DNA of 64,000 nt from Nematostella vectensis (GCF_932526225.1 NC_064040.1:16973994-17037993); one strand, 5' to 3'; positions 1 to 13,819 are shown, numbered from the stretch's first letter. Notes: generated from the sequence alone by a model not told the origin. Numbers and translations are program-made.

Positions 1-3000
1 GAACTATACAGCATGACTTTGATGGTGTTATGATGAACTATACAGCATGACTTTGGTGGTGTTATGATGAACTATACAGCATGACTTTGGTGGTGTTATG
101 ATAAACTATACAGCATGACTTTGGTGGTGTTATAATGAACTATACAGCATGACTTTGATGGTGTTATGATGAACTATACAGCATAACTTTGATGGTGTTA
201 TAATAAACTATACAGCATAACTTTGATGGTGTTATGATGAACTATACAGCATGACTTTGGTGGTGTTATGATAAACTATACAGCATGACTTTGGTGGTGT
301 TATAATGAACTATACAGCATGACTTTGGTGGTGTTATGATGAACTATACAGCATGACTTTGATGGTGTTATGATGAACTATACAGCATGACTTTGATGGT
401 GTTATGATGAACTATACAGCATGACTTTGGTGGTGTTATGATGAACTATACAGCATGACTTTGATGGTGTTATGATGAACTATACAGCACGACTTTGATG
501 GTGTTATAATGAACTATACAGCATGACTTTGATGGTGTTATGATAAACTATACAGCATGACTTTGATGGTGTTATGATGAACTATACAGCATGACTTTGA
601 TGGTGTTATGATGAACTATACAGCATGACTTTGATGCTGTTATAATAAACTATACAGCATGACTTTGATGGTGTTATAATGAACTATACAGCATGACTTT
701 GATGGTGTTATGATGAACTATACAGCACGACTTTGATGGTGTTATGATGAGCTATACAGCATGACTTTGATGGTGTTATGATGAACTATACAGCATGACT
801 TTGATGGTGTTATGATGAACTATACAGCATGACTTTGATGGTGTTATGATGAACTATACAGCATGACTTTGATGGTGTTATGATGAACTATACAGCATGA
901 CTTTGATGGTGTTATGATGAACTATACAGCATGACTTTGATGGTGTTATGATGAACTATACAGCATGACTTTGATGGTGTTATAATAAACTATACAGCAT
1001 GACTTTGATGGTGTTATGATGAACTATACAGCACGACTTTGATGGTGTTATGATGAACTATACAGCATGACTTTGATGGTGTTATGATGAACTATACAGC
1101 ATGACTTTGATGGTGTTATGATGAACTATACAGCATGACTTTGATGGTGTTATGATGAACTATACAGCATGACTTTGATGGTGTTATGATGAACTATACA
1201 GCATGACTTTGATGGTGTTATAATGAACTATACAGCATGACTTTGATGGTGTTATGATGAGCTATACAGCATGACTTTGATGGTGTTATGATGAACTATA
1301 CAGCATGACTTTGATGGTGTTATGATGAACTATACAGCACGACTTTGATGGTGTTATGATGAACTATACAGCATGACTTTGATGGTGTTATGATGAACTA
1401 TACAGCATGACTTTGATGGTGTTATGATGAGCTATACAGCATGACTTTGATGGTGTTATAATAAACTATACAGCATGGCTTTGATGGTGTTATGATGAAC
1501 TATACAGCATGACTTTGATGGTGTTATGATGAACTATACAGCACGACTTTGATGGTGTTATGATAAACTATACAGCATGACTTTGATGGTGTTATAATAA
1601 ACTATACAGCATGACTTTGATGGTGTTATGATGAACTATACAGCATGACTTTGATGGTGTTATAATAAACTATACAGCATGACTTTGATGGTGTTATAAT
1701 GAACTATACAGCATGACTTTGATGGTGTTATAATGAACTATACAGCATGACTTTGATGGTGTTATAATGAACTATACAGCATAACTTTGATGGTGTTATA
1801 ATGAACTATACAGCATGACTTTGATGGTGTTATGATGAACTATACAGCATGACTTTGATGGTGTTATAATAAACTATACAGCATGACTTTGATGGTGTTA
1901 TGATGAACTATACAGCATGACTTTGATGGTGTTATAATGAACTATACAGCATGACTTTGATGGTGTTATGATGAACTATACAGCATGACTTTGATGGCGT
2001 TATGATGAACTATACAGCATGACTTTGATGGTGTTATAATGAACTATACAGCATGACTTTGATGGTGTTATGATGAACTATACAGCATGACTTTGATGGT
2101 GTTATAATAAACTATACAGCATGACTTTGATGGTGTTATGATGAACTATACAGCATGACTTTGATGGTGTTATAATAAACTATACAGCATGACTTTGATG
2201 GTGTTATAATGAACTATACAGCATGACTTTGATGGTGTTATAATGAACTATACAGCACTACTTTGATGGTGTTATGATGAGCTATACAGCATGACTTTGA
2301 TGGTGTTATGATGAACTATACAGCATGACTTTGATGGTGTTATGATGAACTATACAGCATGACTTTGATGGTGTTATGATGAACTATACAGCATGACTTT
2401 GATGGTGTTATGATGAACTATACGGCATGACTTTGATGGTGTTATGATGAACTATACAGCATGACTTTGATGGTGTTATAATGAACTATACAGCATGACT
2501 TTGGTGGTGTTATAATAAACTATACAGCATGACTTTGATGGTGTTATGATGAACTATACATCATGACTTTGATGGTGTTATAATAAACTATACAGCATGA
2601 CTTTGATGGTGTTATAATAAACTATACAGCATGACTTTGATGGTGTTATAATAAACTATACAGCACGACTTTGATGGTGTTATAATAAACTATACAGCAC
2701 GACTTTGATGGTGTTATAATAAACTATACAGCATGACTTTGATGGTGTTATGATGAACTATACAGCATGACTTTGATGGTGTTATGATGAACTATACAGC
2801 ATGACTTTGATGGTGTTATAATAAACTATACAGCATGACTTTGATGGTGTTATAATAAACTATACAGCATGACTTTGATGGTGTTATGATGAACTATACA
2901 GCATGACTTTGATGGTGTTATAATAAACTATACAGCATGACTTTGATGGTGTTATGATGAACTATACAGCATGACTTTGATGGTGTTATGATGAACTATA

Positions 3001-3295
3001 CAGCATGACTTTGATGGTGTTATGATGAACTATACAGCATGACTTTGATGGTGTTATAATGAACTATACAGCATGACTTTGATGGTGTTATGATGAACTA
3101 TACAGCATAACTTTGATGGTGTTATAATAAACTATACAGCATGACTTTGATGGTGTTATAATAAACTATACAGCATGACTTTGGTGGTGTTATAATAAAC
3201 TATACAGCATGACTTTGATGGTGTTATAATAAACTATACAGCATAACTTTGATGGTGTTATAACAAACTATACAGCATGACTTTGATGGTGTTAT
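1..3295. repeat. 34-bp minisatellite, about 97 copies, in a CCT4 intron
   Basis: Head-to-tail copies of a 34-bp unit fill the window from its first base to 3295. Variation is limited to a few positions (GATG/GGTG, TGATGA/TAATAA/TAATGA). The array stops 8 bases before the first visible CCT4 exon, so it lies in the intron upstream of that exon and continues past the left edge. There is no long ORF, and units abut without spacers. Each unit contains GCATGACTTTGATG followed by GTGTTA, which could be a decayed copy of an exon end plus splice donor (see findings). Confidence 0.97.
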
Positions 3296-3303
3296 GTCCA
3301 CAG

Positions 3304-6300
3304 ATCCAGGGTGGCAATGGAGATGTGACTATCACAAATGACGGTGCCACCATCCTCAAGCAGATGCAGGTCCTCCATCCTGCTGCTAGAATGGTAAGTG
3401 ATTTCTTCCTTGCGAGGGATTTACAAACACTGATTTTAGTACCCCTTAAACTTTAATTTTACTCAATAACTGTATATGTTTATACAAATGTAATAAGGTA
3501 TTTTAGCCCACCACATGAAAAATGTTTGGAGACATTTTATATTGTGAGATGACAATGCTCCACAGCTACTGTCTAACTATCCTCACAAATTTTGAATCAC
3601 AGCATTTTGCCATTTTAACCTGTCAAGATAATGTGTGCTGATAGAAAACTGGAAGTACACAGGCTAAAGCTTGAGCTTACGTTGTCCCATACACTCTTTT
3701 TTTATGAACCTTTCATAAGAACATCCAGGCTGAGATTCTCCAAACTTTAAGAACATGCCGAGGCTCAGATAGCAGCAAAATATGGCTTTTTTTTAGTCTG
3801 ATGTGTTCTAAACTCCAGTGTTAAATTGTGTTCATTAATAACAACCTTAAATATTATATTGCTATGATCAATTGTGTAATTTTCCTCCTAATGAGCCTTG
3901 ATTTATTTTGAAATTAGACGTTCTTATAAAAAAAGAGTGTATATTGATAGCAATAATGTCATAACCTGCTGTTTCTCACCTTTTCCTGGAATATGCACAT
4001 GTGTCAATAATAACTTTCTGTTTTAAGCTCGTTGAGTTATCCAAAGCTCAGGACATAGAGGCTGGGGATGGGACAACTACTGTGGTGGTCATCGCCGGCA
4101 GTCTGCTGAACGCAGCAGCGAAACTTTTAGAAAGAGGTAGGAACGCCTCGATTATACTGGCTTATACTGGTTTCTAAACTTTTAGAAAGAGGTAGGAACG
4201 GCTCGATTATACTGGCTTATACTGGTTTCTAAACTTTTAGAAAGAGGTAGGAACGCCTCGATTATACTGGTTTTCCCTGGGAAACCCAGGGGTATTTCCC
4301 TCTAATGTTTCACTCGTGAGAAAAATAACCCCTGGGGAACAGGGGATGTATTTTTCTTAATTAATACAACAATTTCCAATGAATAACTCTGCTTTTTATA
4401 GCAATAATATTTAAAAGTGCTTCACCTTCAGCTAAAATCAATGTTGCCTATATATGATATAGCTAGCTATGACTTTTTTAGAGGAAACAATAAACTGTAT
4501 TTGCCCCTATACAATATATGCTTTTTTACTCCCAAAATGACCTTGAAAAATAGGTCTGTATTATATGTGGGACCTTTTGCTCTTAGTGTAATTAAAAGCG
4601 AAAATATATTAAAATCCCATTGTGGGTGAGAAACAGTCACAAAGTTGCTTGAAAATAATAAAAGTTATTCCCAATGAAGAGTATCTTTTAAATTTCCTCA
4701 TCATGTGTTCTGTAAGGAAATAGGCCAAAAAAAACTTGCTAGAAAAACAGCAATTATTTATGCTTTCTTAACAATTTTCTTGTTGTCTGCCATGTTGGAA
4801 TTTACTTGACCTAGTCCCTCCGCACCTTGTCAAAAATGGAAAAGATTGCTGTGAACGAACAAGCTCGCATTTTGATGTTCAATGTAAAAATACAAACATT
4901 CAACCATGAGAATAACAGCTTTACATGGGTGCGTATTATACGCAGGTAAAAATGGTCGAGGTAAAATAACATTGTTTAGAAACTTTTCCTCACAGTCAAG
5001 GTAATTTGGCAATGATTATAGAAACATTTTTGTTATATTATCCTAAGGAATTCACCCCACAACTGTTTCCGAGTCATTTGAACTTGCGTCAAGAAAAGCA
5101 GTGGAGATCCTTAGTGGGATGTCAACACCTCTTGCCCTAAACGACCGAGAGTCTCTTCTAAAAAGTGCAACAACCTCACTAAACTCCAAGGTAACTTAAT
5201 CAGTTCCACTATGTACCTCTCGCCCTAAAAGACAGAGAGTCTCTTCTAAAAAGTGCAACAACCTCACTAAACTTCAAGGTAACTGAATCAGTTCCAGTAT
5301 GTGTGTTTGAGGACATGACAGAAAAACCTGGAAAATGTGCAATTCGAGATAGAGAAAGAAGACAATATCTCACAATGACCATCGTTTCCTTGTATTCCAG
5401 AATGATTTTCAAAACACAAATAATGTGAGGCAAAAATGCACATACCCAGATTTTGGCTTTTTTTCTTGATCATCCTTGCACTATGTATGGGCTTAGGGAC
5501 AAAAAGCTCAATGACACTTTACAAAAAGTTGCATCAATTTAAAAAGTCACAATTGTGTTTTTTTTTTGTTTGCTATTACTTACTAAGTACTTGGAGAAAT
5601 TTTCTGCCTGATAAGATGTGAAATGGGCTTCTCTGAAGCGTCATGTCATGTCTTTCTGTCAGGTCGTGTTTGAGATATACATTACGTCAAACTTTTTATG
5701 CCAATGGCAAAGCAGGCACCTTATTGGGGGACAGAGTTTATTTTTAGTTTGCTCAGTTATCTGTAAAAAACAATCAGATAATATCTACAATATTTGTAAA
5801 AAGTAATACAGGTGGAATTTTCTGAGATTCACTAATTTTAGTAAATATGTGTTTTTTCTTGATTTTTAGGTTGTTTCTCAATACTCCAATCTTCTAGCTC
5901 CCATTTCAGTAGATGCTGTTCTTAAAGTTATAAACCCATCTGTTGTTGATAATGTTGACCTAAGAGACATCAGAATAGTGAAAAAACTTGGGTGAGTACA
6001 ATTGATGTGTCTTCTGTGTGATTTTTACTCCCTTTTAGATATAAATAGAACATTTTCAACAATAATGATACAAAAATATGACAAAACCCACATGAAACCC
6101 ACAACTAGAATTCAGATGAACTATTGCAGTTTTCTTTCTGTTTTAATTGGCCACCAATGGCAAAGTTTAAAGAAAGTTAGCAAACCATGATTTGGAAATC
6201 ATAGTTTTATTGACATGGACTTTATAGCTACAAGTTTTAAAAAAATTGCTTAAATGATTCAGAATGAATGAAGCCAGAAGGTAATTGAGCTGTTGGAAAT

Positions 6301-9300
6301 CATTAGGAGAGAGTTTAAAACTATTGTCTACTACTCGGATTACTAGGTTACTATTTAGGTGGCAACAATGGCATGAACCTGTTTTTAACTTCAACTGAAA
6401 GCTTCGATCCAATACCAGGGTCCAAGAATACAAACCAAATGAGAATATTTCGTATTTTCAGCGGCACTGTGGAGGATACTGAGTTAGTTGAAGGGCTAGT
6501 CCTACAACAAAAGATATCTCATCTTGCTGGAGGCATCTCCCAAGTAGAGAAAGCCAAGATTGGACTTATTCAGTTCTGCATCTCACCACCCAAAACAGAC
6601 GTGAGTCTCTTGATTCCTGTTCTACATTGTACAGGATCCCAAAACAGACTTGAGTCTCTTGATTTCTGTTCTACATTGTACAGGATCCCAAAACAGACTC
6701 CAGTCTCTTGATTTCTGTTCTACATTGTACAGGATCCCAAAACAGACTGGAGTCTCTTGATTTCTGTTCTACATTGTACAGGATCCCAAAACAGACTCCA
6801 GTCTCTTGATTTCTGTTCTACATTGTACAAGATCCCAAAAGAGACTCAAGTCTCTTGATTTCTGTTCTACATTGTACAGGATCCCAAAACAGACTGGAGT
6901 CTCTTGATTTCTGTTCTACATTGTACAGGATCCCAAAACAGACTCCAGTCTCTTGATTTCTGTTCTACATTGTACAGGATCCCAAAACAGACTGGAGTCT
7001 CTTGATTTCTGTTATACATTGTACAGGATCCCAAAACAGACTCGAGTCTCTTGATTTCTGTTCTACATTGTACAGGATCCCAAAACAGACTCGAGTCTCT
7101 TGATTCATGTTATACATTGTACAGGATCCCAAAACAGACTCAAGTCTCTTGATTTCTGTTCTACATTGTACAGGATCCCAAAACAGACTCCAGTCTCTTG
7201 ATTTCTGTTCTACATTGTACAGGATCCCAAAACAGACTGGAGTCTCTTGATTTCTGTTCTACATTGAACAGGATCCCAAAACAGACTAGAGTCCCTTGAT
7301 TTCTGTTCTACATTGTACAAGATCCCAAAACAGACTCCAGTCTCTTGATTTCTGTTCTACATTGTACAGGATCCCAAAACAGACTGGAGTCTCTTGATTT
7401 CTGTTCTACATTGTACAGGATCCCAAAACAGACTCCAGTCTCTTGATTTCTGTTCTACATTGTACAGGATCCCAAAACAGACTGGAGTCTCTTGATTTCT
7501 GTTCTACATTGTACAGGATCCCAAAACAGACTGGAGTCTCTTGATTTCTGTCCTACATCGTACAGGGATCAGTTTGAATGTACACAGCTCTTTTTATGAA
7601 ACTAAAAATAAGCATGCAAAATGTTCTACTTTGGATTGCATAGAATTATCTTGCTCTTGCAATTTGAATTTGCATTGGACTTCACCCTATTGATCTGCTG
7701 ATTACAATCACCTGTGCAATTGACTCTTCTGTGTTATCATTGCAGATGGAAAACCAAGTGATTGTCAGTGACTATGCCCAAATGGACCGTGTTCTTCGTG
7801 AAGAGCGTCAATATATCCTGGAAATCTGCAAGAAAATCAAGAAGGCAGGATGTAATGTTCTCCTAATACAGAAATCTATTCTAAGGTAGGTCATGTATAT
7901 ACTTTTCAATAGGCCATTCCAAGTGCACGCTTGCACATGCATTACAACAGAACCCTACCTCAACTATCAGATACAGCACACACCTTTTTAAGCTTGCACC
8001 TAGCCAAACACACGCTGCCTGATAATAGTAGAGGTAGGTTTCCATGTAGAGTGTAAGTGCATGGTTATACCAGGAATGCCCTATTCATGTCAATTGTGTA
8101 CATAGTTCAGTCACAACTTGATAAGCAGAGTGATATTGAATTTTCATTCAGTATATTTCCCAATTGTAAAACAGTATAATGAAGTTACCAGTTATGATGC
8201 TATGTTCACCAATTAATGAACCAGCCCAATTAACTAACAGTTACAAGTAGGCATGATGTTAAATTTTGTGTGTGATGTGTTTCAGTAAATAAATCATCAT
8301 GATGATGACTAGTTTATTTTAATTTTATGAGGCCATTCTCCTATGTAAAAGGGCAGATATGAGAGGTATTTGTCTTTATTTTTGTCTTATCTTTTCAGGG
8401 ATGCTGTGAATGATCTTGCTCTACACTTCCTCTCAAAGATGAAGATTCTTGTTGTGAGAGATATAGAAAGAGATGAGATTGAGTTTATTTGCAAGGTGGG
8501 TATTTGTGCTACATACAGTATGCTGTACTGTTTGGCAGATGCCACTGTAGCCACCCTGTATGTGTGAGAGGCATGAATGTCAATCAGAGATGTGTCACAT
8601 GCACACCAGTTCCTCATCTCTCTTCAAACTTTGTACTTGTATGATGTTTTCTTCAAATATTTTTGTTGGCTGTTACTCTTCCACTCCTACCTAAGGAACC
8701 CTTTATAAGTTTTTACTGTACTTCATAGTTAAGCCTGTTGACCTCATCGGAACACCAAACTATCTTTTTCAGGACATTTTACAAGCCCTAATGGAGTTGT
8801 AGAGCATTGCCTGGATCTATGTATTGTGTATTTATTTTGCAGACCATAGGATGCAAGCCCATTGTAGAGCATTGCCTGAATCTATGTATTGTGTATTTAT
8901 CTTGCAGAGCATAGGATGCAAGCCCATTGCCAGCTTGGACCATTTCAACCCTGATATGCTAGCTAGTGCTGAGCTTGTGGAAGAGGTGTCCGTAGGGACC
9001 AGCAAGGTGGTCAAGGTATATATTACTACTTGTTTAGAATAGTATATGATGTAATAATAATGATAGCTAGTACGGAGTTCGTGGAAGAGGTGTCCGTAGG
9101 GACCAGCAAGGTGGTCAAGGTATATATTACTACTTGTTTAGAATAGTATATGATGTAATAATAATGATAGCTAGTACGGAGTTCGTGGAAGAGGTGTCCG
9201 TAGGGACCAGCAAGGTGGTCAAGGTATATATTACTACTTGTTTAGAATAGTATATGATGTAATAATAATGATAGCTAGTGCGGAGTTCGTGGAAGAGGTG

Positions 9301-12027
9301 TCCGTAGGGACCAGCAAGGTGGTCAAGGTATATATTACTTCTTGTTTAGAATAGTATATGATGTAATAATAATGATAGCTAGTACGGAGTTCGTGGAAGA
9401 GGTGTCCATAGGGACCAGCAAGGTGGTCAAGGTATATATTACTTCTTGTTTAGAATAGTATATGATTTAATAATAATGATAGCTAGTGCAGAGTTCGTGG
9501 AAGAGGTGTCCGTAGGGACCAGCAAGGTGGTCAAGGTATATATTACTTCTTGTTTAGAATAGTATATGATGTAATAATAATGCTAGCTAGTGCGGAGTTC
9601 GTGGAAGAGGTGTCCATAGGGACCAGCAAGGTGGTCAAGGTATATATTACTTTTTGTTTAGAATAGTATATGATGTAATAATAATGATAGCTAGTGCTGA
9701 GCTCGTGGAAGAGGTGTCCGTAGGGACCAGCAAGGTGGTCAAGGTATATTACTTGTTGTTTAGAATAGTATATGATGTAATAATAATGATAGCTAGTGCG
9801 GAGCTCGTGGAAGAGGTGTCCATAGGGACCAGCAAGGTGGTCAAGGTATATATTACTTTTTGTTTAGAATAGTATATGATGTAATAATAATGATAGCTAG
9901 TGCGGAGTTAGTGGAAGAGGTGTCCATAGGGACCAGCAAGGTGGTCAAGGTATATATTACTTTTTGTTTAGAATAGTATATGATGTAATAATAATGATAG
10001 CTAGTGCGGAGCTCGTGGAAGAGGTGTCCATAGGGACCAGCAAGGTGGTCAATTTATATATTACTTTTTGTTTAGAATAGTATATGATGTAATAATAATG
10101 ATAGCTAGTGCTGAGCTCGTGGAAGAGGTGTCCGTAGGGACCAGCAAGGTGGTTAAGGTATATTACTTCTTGTTTAGAATAGTATATGATGTAATAATAA
10201 TGATAGCTAGTGCTGAGCTCGTGGAAGAGGTGTCCATAGGGACCAGCAAGGTGGTCAAGGTATATATTACTTCTTGTTTAGAATAGTATATGATGTAATA
10301 ATAATAATGATTAAAATAATGATGATGATGATTTTATGACAACCAACTATCAGTTACTACATATATTTGGGGTTTTGATTTATTCAAACATGGTGTATCT
10401 ATTCCTGGTAACACATGCTTAAGCATTCTTTAATTTTGTGTTTTGGTCTTGTCTCCTGTTTTGGTCTTGTCTCCTGTCAGATCACAGGTGTATCTAACCC
10501 GGGTAACACTGTGAGCGTTCTAGTACGTGGTTCAAATAAGCTTGTTCTAGAAGAGGCTGACAGATCACTCCATGATGCTCTGTGTGTGATACGCTGCCTT
10601 GTCAAGAAGAGGTATGTAGCAGTGAAGAAAGGTGAAGACCCAGATACTACACAACAGGAGAGAAAGCCCCCCAAGTGTAACATTCTAATCTACTTGCATT
10701 AATACTTTCAACACATAAACGATCACCAGCAATCACATTAGATGTATAGATTGAGCTCAAGTAGGATTGCTTGAAGGTTCAAAAGCCTCAAGGAAACACA
10801 TTTTTCAAAATGTACAACATATCCTATATCATAAACATACATTTGCGATCGTGGAAGATAGCAAACATAAAATACATTTTTCTGACACTTACTCTATACA
10901 GACTTGTGTAGATTTTACTCCCTTTTTTTACGCTAATTCATTCTTTCAGTCTGACTCTGAGCTAAGCTCGCAAGCATTTCCAAGCCTGCTTGGTCAGTGC
11001 AGCTCCCACTGAATTGTTTAACTAGCCCGCTCCAGACCGAGAGAAACTTCGGCACCATGGGGAATGCGGCACGTAAATGTGCAAGGAACACTGTGCTGGC
11101 TAGTGGGCTATGTCTTGTTCAAACTATACCACAACCAGCAATTACCGCCACAGGCCTCTAAAGAGGACAAGCCTATGGTATCCAAGCTATGTGACCCGAA
11201 ATCTGTTTTCCTTTCCAGGGCGCTCATTGCTGGTGGCGGTGCGCCGGAGATCGAGGTCGCCCTCCGTCTGGCTGAGTACTCTCAGACCCTGACAAGCATG
11301 GATGCGTACTGTGTGCGTGCATTTGCCGAGGCGCTTGAGATCATCCCATACACGCTGGCCGAGAATGCGGGCCTCAACCCCATTGCCACGGTAACCGAGC
11401 TCAGGAATAGGCATGCGCAGGGTGAGGTGACTGCTGGAATCAACGTGCGAAAGGTGAGCCTGTCAGAAAATGTCATCAACATTTGGTTTTAAAAAGCAAA
11501 AGTCGTCCGCGTGATCGATATGCGATATTTTGCGAGTTATTCTGGAATCTAGAGCTTGTAAACAAACGAATCTATTTTCCGTCTCGTGCTGCGGGAGTTG
11601 CATAACAAGATCATAAAACTCTGAACCCTGTATACCTAAAACGATGTATTGAAAGTTGAAATAACTGTGCTCTTGTGTGTAGGGTACGATCACCAACATC
11701 CTGGAGGAGAATGTGCTTCAGCCTCTCCTTGTATCCACTAGTGCCGTGCAACTCGCCTCCGAGACCGTGAGGAGCATTCTCAAGATCGACGATATCGTGA
11801 GTGAACTCGCTACCCCTAAACCCGCTAGCATACATCCCCACCCCCACACCATCCCGGGTGCGCGCTAAAGCACACAACTCGCCCTCAGGGATCGCATGGA
11901 GAAACATTTTTTTAAATGGTTCTCACTTAAAAGTGTTGTAAAATCGACGCTATCGATTTTAGGGTAGGTTTTAGGGATAGCTTTTAATCCGACACCGTAT
12001 GTCTCGTTGCAGGTGAATACAAGATGA
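3304..12027 (+). CDS. CCT4: T-complex protein 1 subunit delta (CCT4), 5' truncated by window edge
   Basis: This is a subunit of the cytosolic TRiC/CCT chaperonin, which folds actin, tubulin and other proteins using ATP. Exons read by me are 3304-3393, 4028-4136, 5048-5190, 5870-5991, 6462-6600, 7746-7885, 8399-8495, 8908-9015, 10481-10611, 11219-11453, 11683-11796 and 12013-12027 (TGA). All junctions are GT-AG and the phases join without a frameshift, giving 480 residues. The family has about 539, so roughly the first 60 lie left of the window. Recognisable blocks are [11 protein letters not shown], the ATP-site [54 protein letters not shown] and the ending DDIVNTR. Five introns carry tandem repeats, four of them copied across the exon-intron junction. 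The family assignment is certain from conserved sequence. Exon edges are inferred from splice consensus and homology. Confidence 0.97.
3688..3943. mobile_element. Small inverted-repeat element (MITE-like) in CCT4 intron
   Basis: About 20-bp near-perfect terminal inverted repeats, ATACACTCTTTTTTTAT on the left (from 3689) and its complement ending at 3942, enclose about 215 bp of AT-rich non-coding DNA. TA at both edges would fit a Tc1/mariner-type target. No transposase is present. The type is inferred. Confidence 0.45.
4121..4270 (+). repeat. 55-bp repeat, 3 copies, spanning CCT4 exon 2 donor
   Basis: The unit contains the last 16 bases of the exon (AAACTTTTAGAAAGAG) plus 39 intron bases starting GTAGGAACG. 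Copies begin at 4121, 4176 and 4231, and the third breaks off near 4270. The two extra copies keep the same donor sequence. Confidence 0.93.
5103..5300 (+). repeat. 88-bp duplication spanning CCT4 exon 3 donor
   Basis: The exon end and first intron bases are present twice, with donors at 5191 and 5279. The second copy differs at a few bases, including a changed codon in the exon part. Reading through the first donor meets a stop within the intron (GTAACTTAA), so the first donor is the functional one. Confidence 0.9.
6588..7566 (+). repeat. 49-bp array, about 20 units, derived from CCT4 exon 5 donor
   Basis: The original exon end CCCAAAACAGAC (ends 6600) is followed by GTGAGTCTC. Nineteen further units repeat the exon end and the intron start, but every copy has TT, TC, TG or TA in place of the GT. 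Copies with TCCAGTC and TGGAGTC alternate in several stretches, suggesting later amplification in 98-bp pairs. Confidence 0.95.
8793..8930 (+). repeat. 65-bp duplication across the CCT4 exon 8 acceptor
   Basis: The branch and pyrimidine region, the AG and the first codons (CATAGGATGCAAGCCCATTG) occur twice, with AGs at 8841-8842 and 8906-8907. Using the first acceptor leads to an in-frame TAG, so the second is the real one. The real copy starts AGC where the upstream copy has ACC (family consensus Thr). Confidence 0.88.
8959..10298 (+). repeat. 104-bp array, 13 units, copied from the CCT4 exon 8 donor
   Basis: Each unit holds about 57 bases of exon 8 (coding [17 protein letters not shown] or a close variant) plus about 47 bases of intron. 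The authentic donor is GTATAT at 9016. Twelve copies follow, most with an intact AAG-GTATAT. One near 10053 has lost it. The intron part carries an in-frame TAG, so using any downstream donor would truncate the protein. Confidence 0.96.
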
Positions 12028-12194
12028 GAATGGACGCCTGCCTTGGAATTAGTGTTTCCCAAAACAGTAGTATCCGTCACACTGCGAGTCAGCGGTCCCA
12101 CGGACCGCTTCTTATGCCTAACTGACGATAAGTTTGAGCGCCGCAGTTTTGGAGCTCTGTGTAAAGATATATCATGTATGAATCATGTTATGCC

Positions 12195-12200
12195 AATAAA
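12195..12200 (+). terminator. CCT4 poly(A) signal
   Basis: AATAAA lies 168 bases after the CCT4 stop codon and is followed by T/G-rich sequence (TTTTGTTGTTGTTTTATT), the usual layout of a cleavage site. Confidence 0.7.
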
Positions 12201-12362
12201 AGCATCGACTAAGCAATTTTGTTGTTGTTTTATTTGTTTTTACGAAGTAAGTAGAATAGCAAGTGATAGCGGATATCCCAAAAATATGGTAGCAAATATT
12301 GGTAACCCATCGACTCGAGTTTTCGGGACGCGATATCCGTCCGTCCGTCCCTAAAAAGCATT

Positions 12363-13460
12363 GTATGATAACCAACTTGCCAGGTGTCATGTTTGTGTCG
12401 AGGGGTTCAAAAATATGGTCACGTGACTTGTGACGTCAGCAAAACTATTCCGATTTTATTAAAGCCGCATTGGTTCCGGTGATTTTAAACGGTAAACACG
12501 AAAAATATTGAAAGTATCTATTTGGAGTTCTTTGAGGATGTGATTGATAATTTAGAGCGGATGGCCCTCGGATTCTAATATGGTTTTCGTCGGACCTTCA
12601 GAAGTAAAAAGCTGACAATGCGGAACATAAAACATAAAATATCCGTATCTCATGAACGAAACATGACCACCAATCTTGGTATGTGTCGTGAATGGGATGA
12701 ACGTGATAGAGACGTCACTAGAAGCAAAAATATGCTGACGTCATTAAAATAAAAATATTTTATTAAAGAAACCTCGTATGACAACCAAATTCGAGGTGTC
12801 ATGTTGGTTTCAAAGAAATTGCTTCGATATGAACACGTGATTATGACGTCATCAATGACGTCACTAGAAGCAAAAAAATATGCTGACGTCATCAAAATAA
12901 AAAAAAATATTTCATTAAAGAAACATCGTATGACAACCAAACTCAGTTGTCATGTAGATGTCAAAGAAATTGCTCCAATATGGTCACGTGATTGTGACGT
13001 CATCAATAACGTCACTAGAGGCAAAATATGCTGACGTCATTATAATAAAAAAACATCTCGTGGAAGAAACAACAACCTAACTTAGTAGGTGTCATGTATG
13101 TGCCAAGATATGGTCACGTGATGTGTGACGTCACTTTCAGCAAAACTATCCCGATGTCATATCTATAAGACATCGGGATAGTGGCCGTGTGATTGTTGAC
13201 GTCATCAATGACACACGCAAAAATATGCTTACGTCAACAAAATATAAAGATATACATATTTCATGAAAAAAACATCGTACGACAACCAAACTTGGTAGGT
13301 GTCATGTATGTTTCAAGTGTGGTGCAATGAGATGGTCACGTAACCTGATGCCGAAACACCGTATGACAACTAAACTTGTTATGTGTCATGTAGATGTCAA
13401 GAGTGGGGCGAAGGTGGTATAACAAGTTGGTCGCGTGATCTGTGAAATCGTTGACATCGC
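12363..13460. repeat. Degenerate ~150-bp repeats with CACGTG and TGACGTCA
   Basis: About eight diverged copies share the order TATGACAACCAAACT, TGTCATGTA, GGTCACGTGA, TGTGACGTCA, then a second GACGTCA and an A/T run. Best copies start near 12772, 12923, 13067, 13272 and 13357. No ORF is conserved. They could be remnants of a transposon or a regulatory tandem. The motifs are perfect E-box and CRE palindromes, but activity is not shown. Confidence 0.75.
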
Positions 13461-13819
13461 CAAAAACAGAAATATAATATTATTTAATATTTCTTAAATT
13501 ATTAAGCAAAATAAGCAAAGATTTGGGCGTTCGGAGCTCCGCTATTAGGCGATGCCTAAATCTATATATTATTGTTTATGAAAAAAGGTCATCCTGTCAA
13601 ACAAGAAAAGTATTGTCACCCGGCAACACGGCAAGTAACGCAAACTAACGAAACATATTATTTTTTTATAAATAAATATTTTATACTAATTAGCTCAAAG
13701 CATTTTGTTCAGTTCACCTATCGCTTTTTGACAGGGTAACAAAAAAACGGTCAGAAATTGTTTGGCAAGCAGTAGACCTATAAGGGACGGACCATCGGAA
13801 AAGTTAAACACGCACGCGC

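Noticed and set aside
1-3295. CRISPR array
   Set aside because: Units are contiguous with no unique spacers, and the host is an animal. The same applies to the 35-, 57- and 21-bp arrays.
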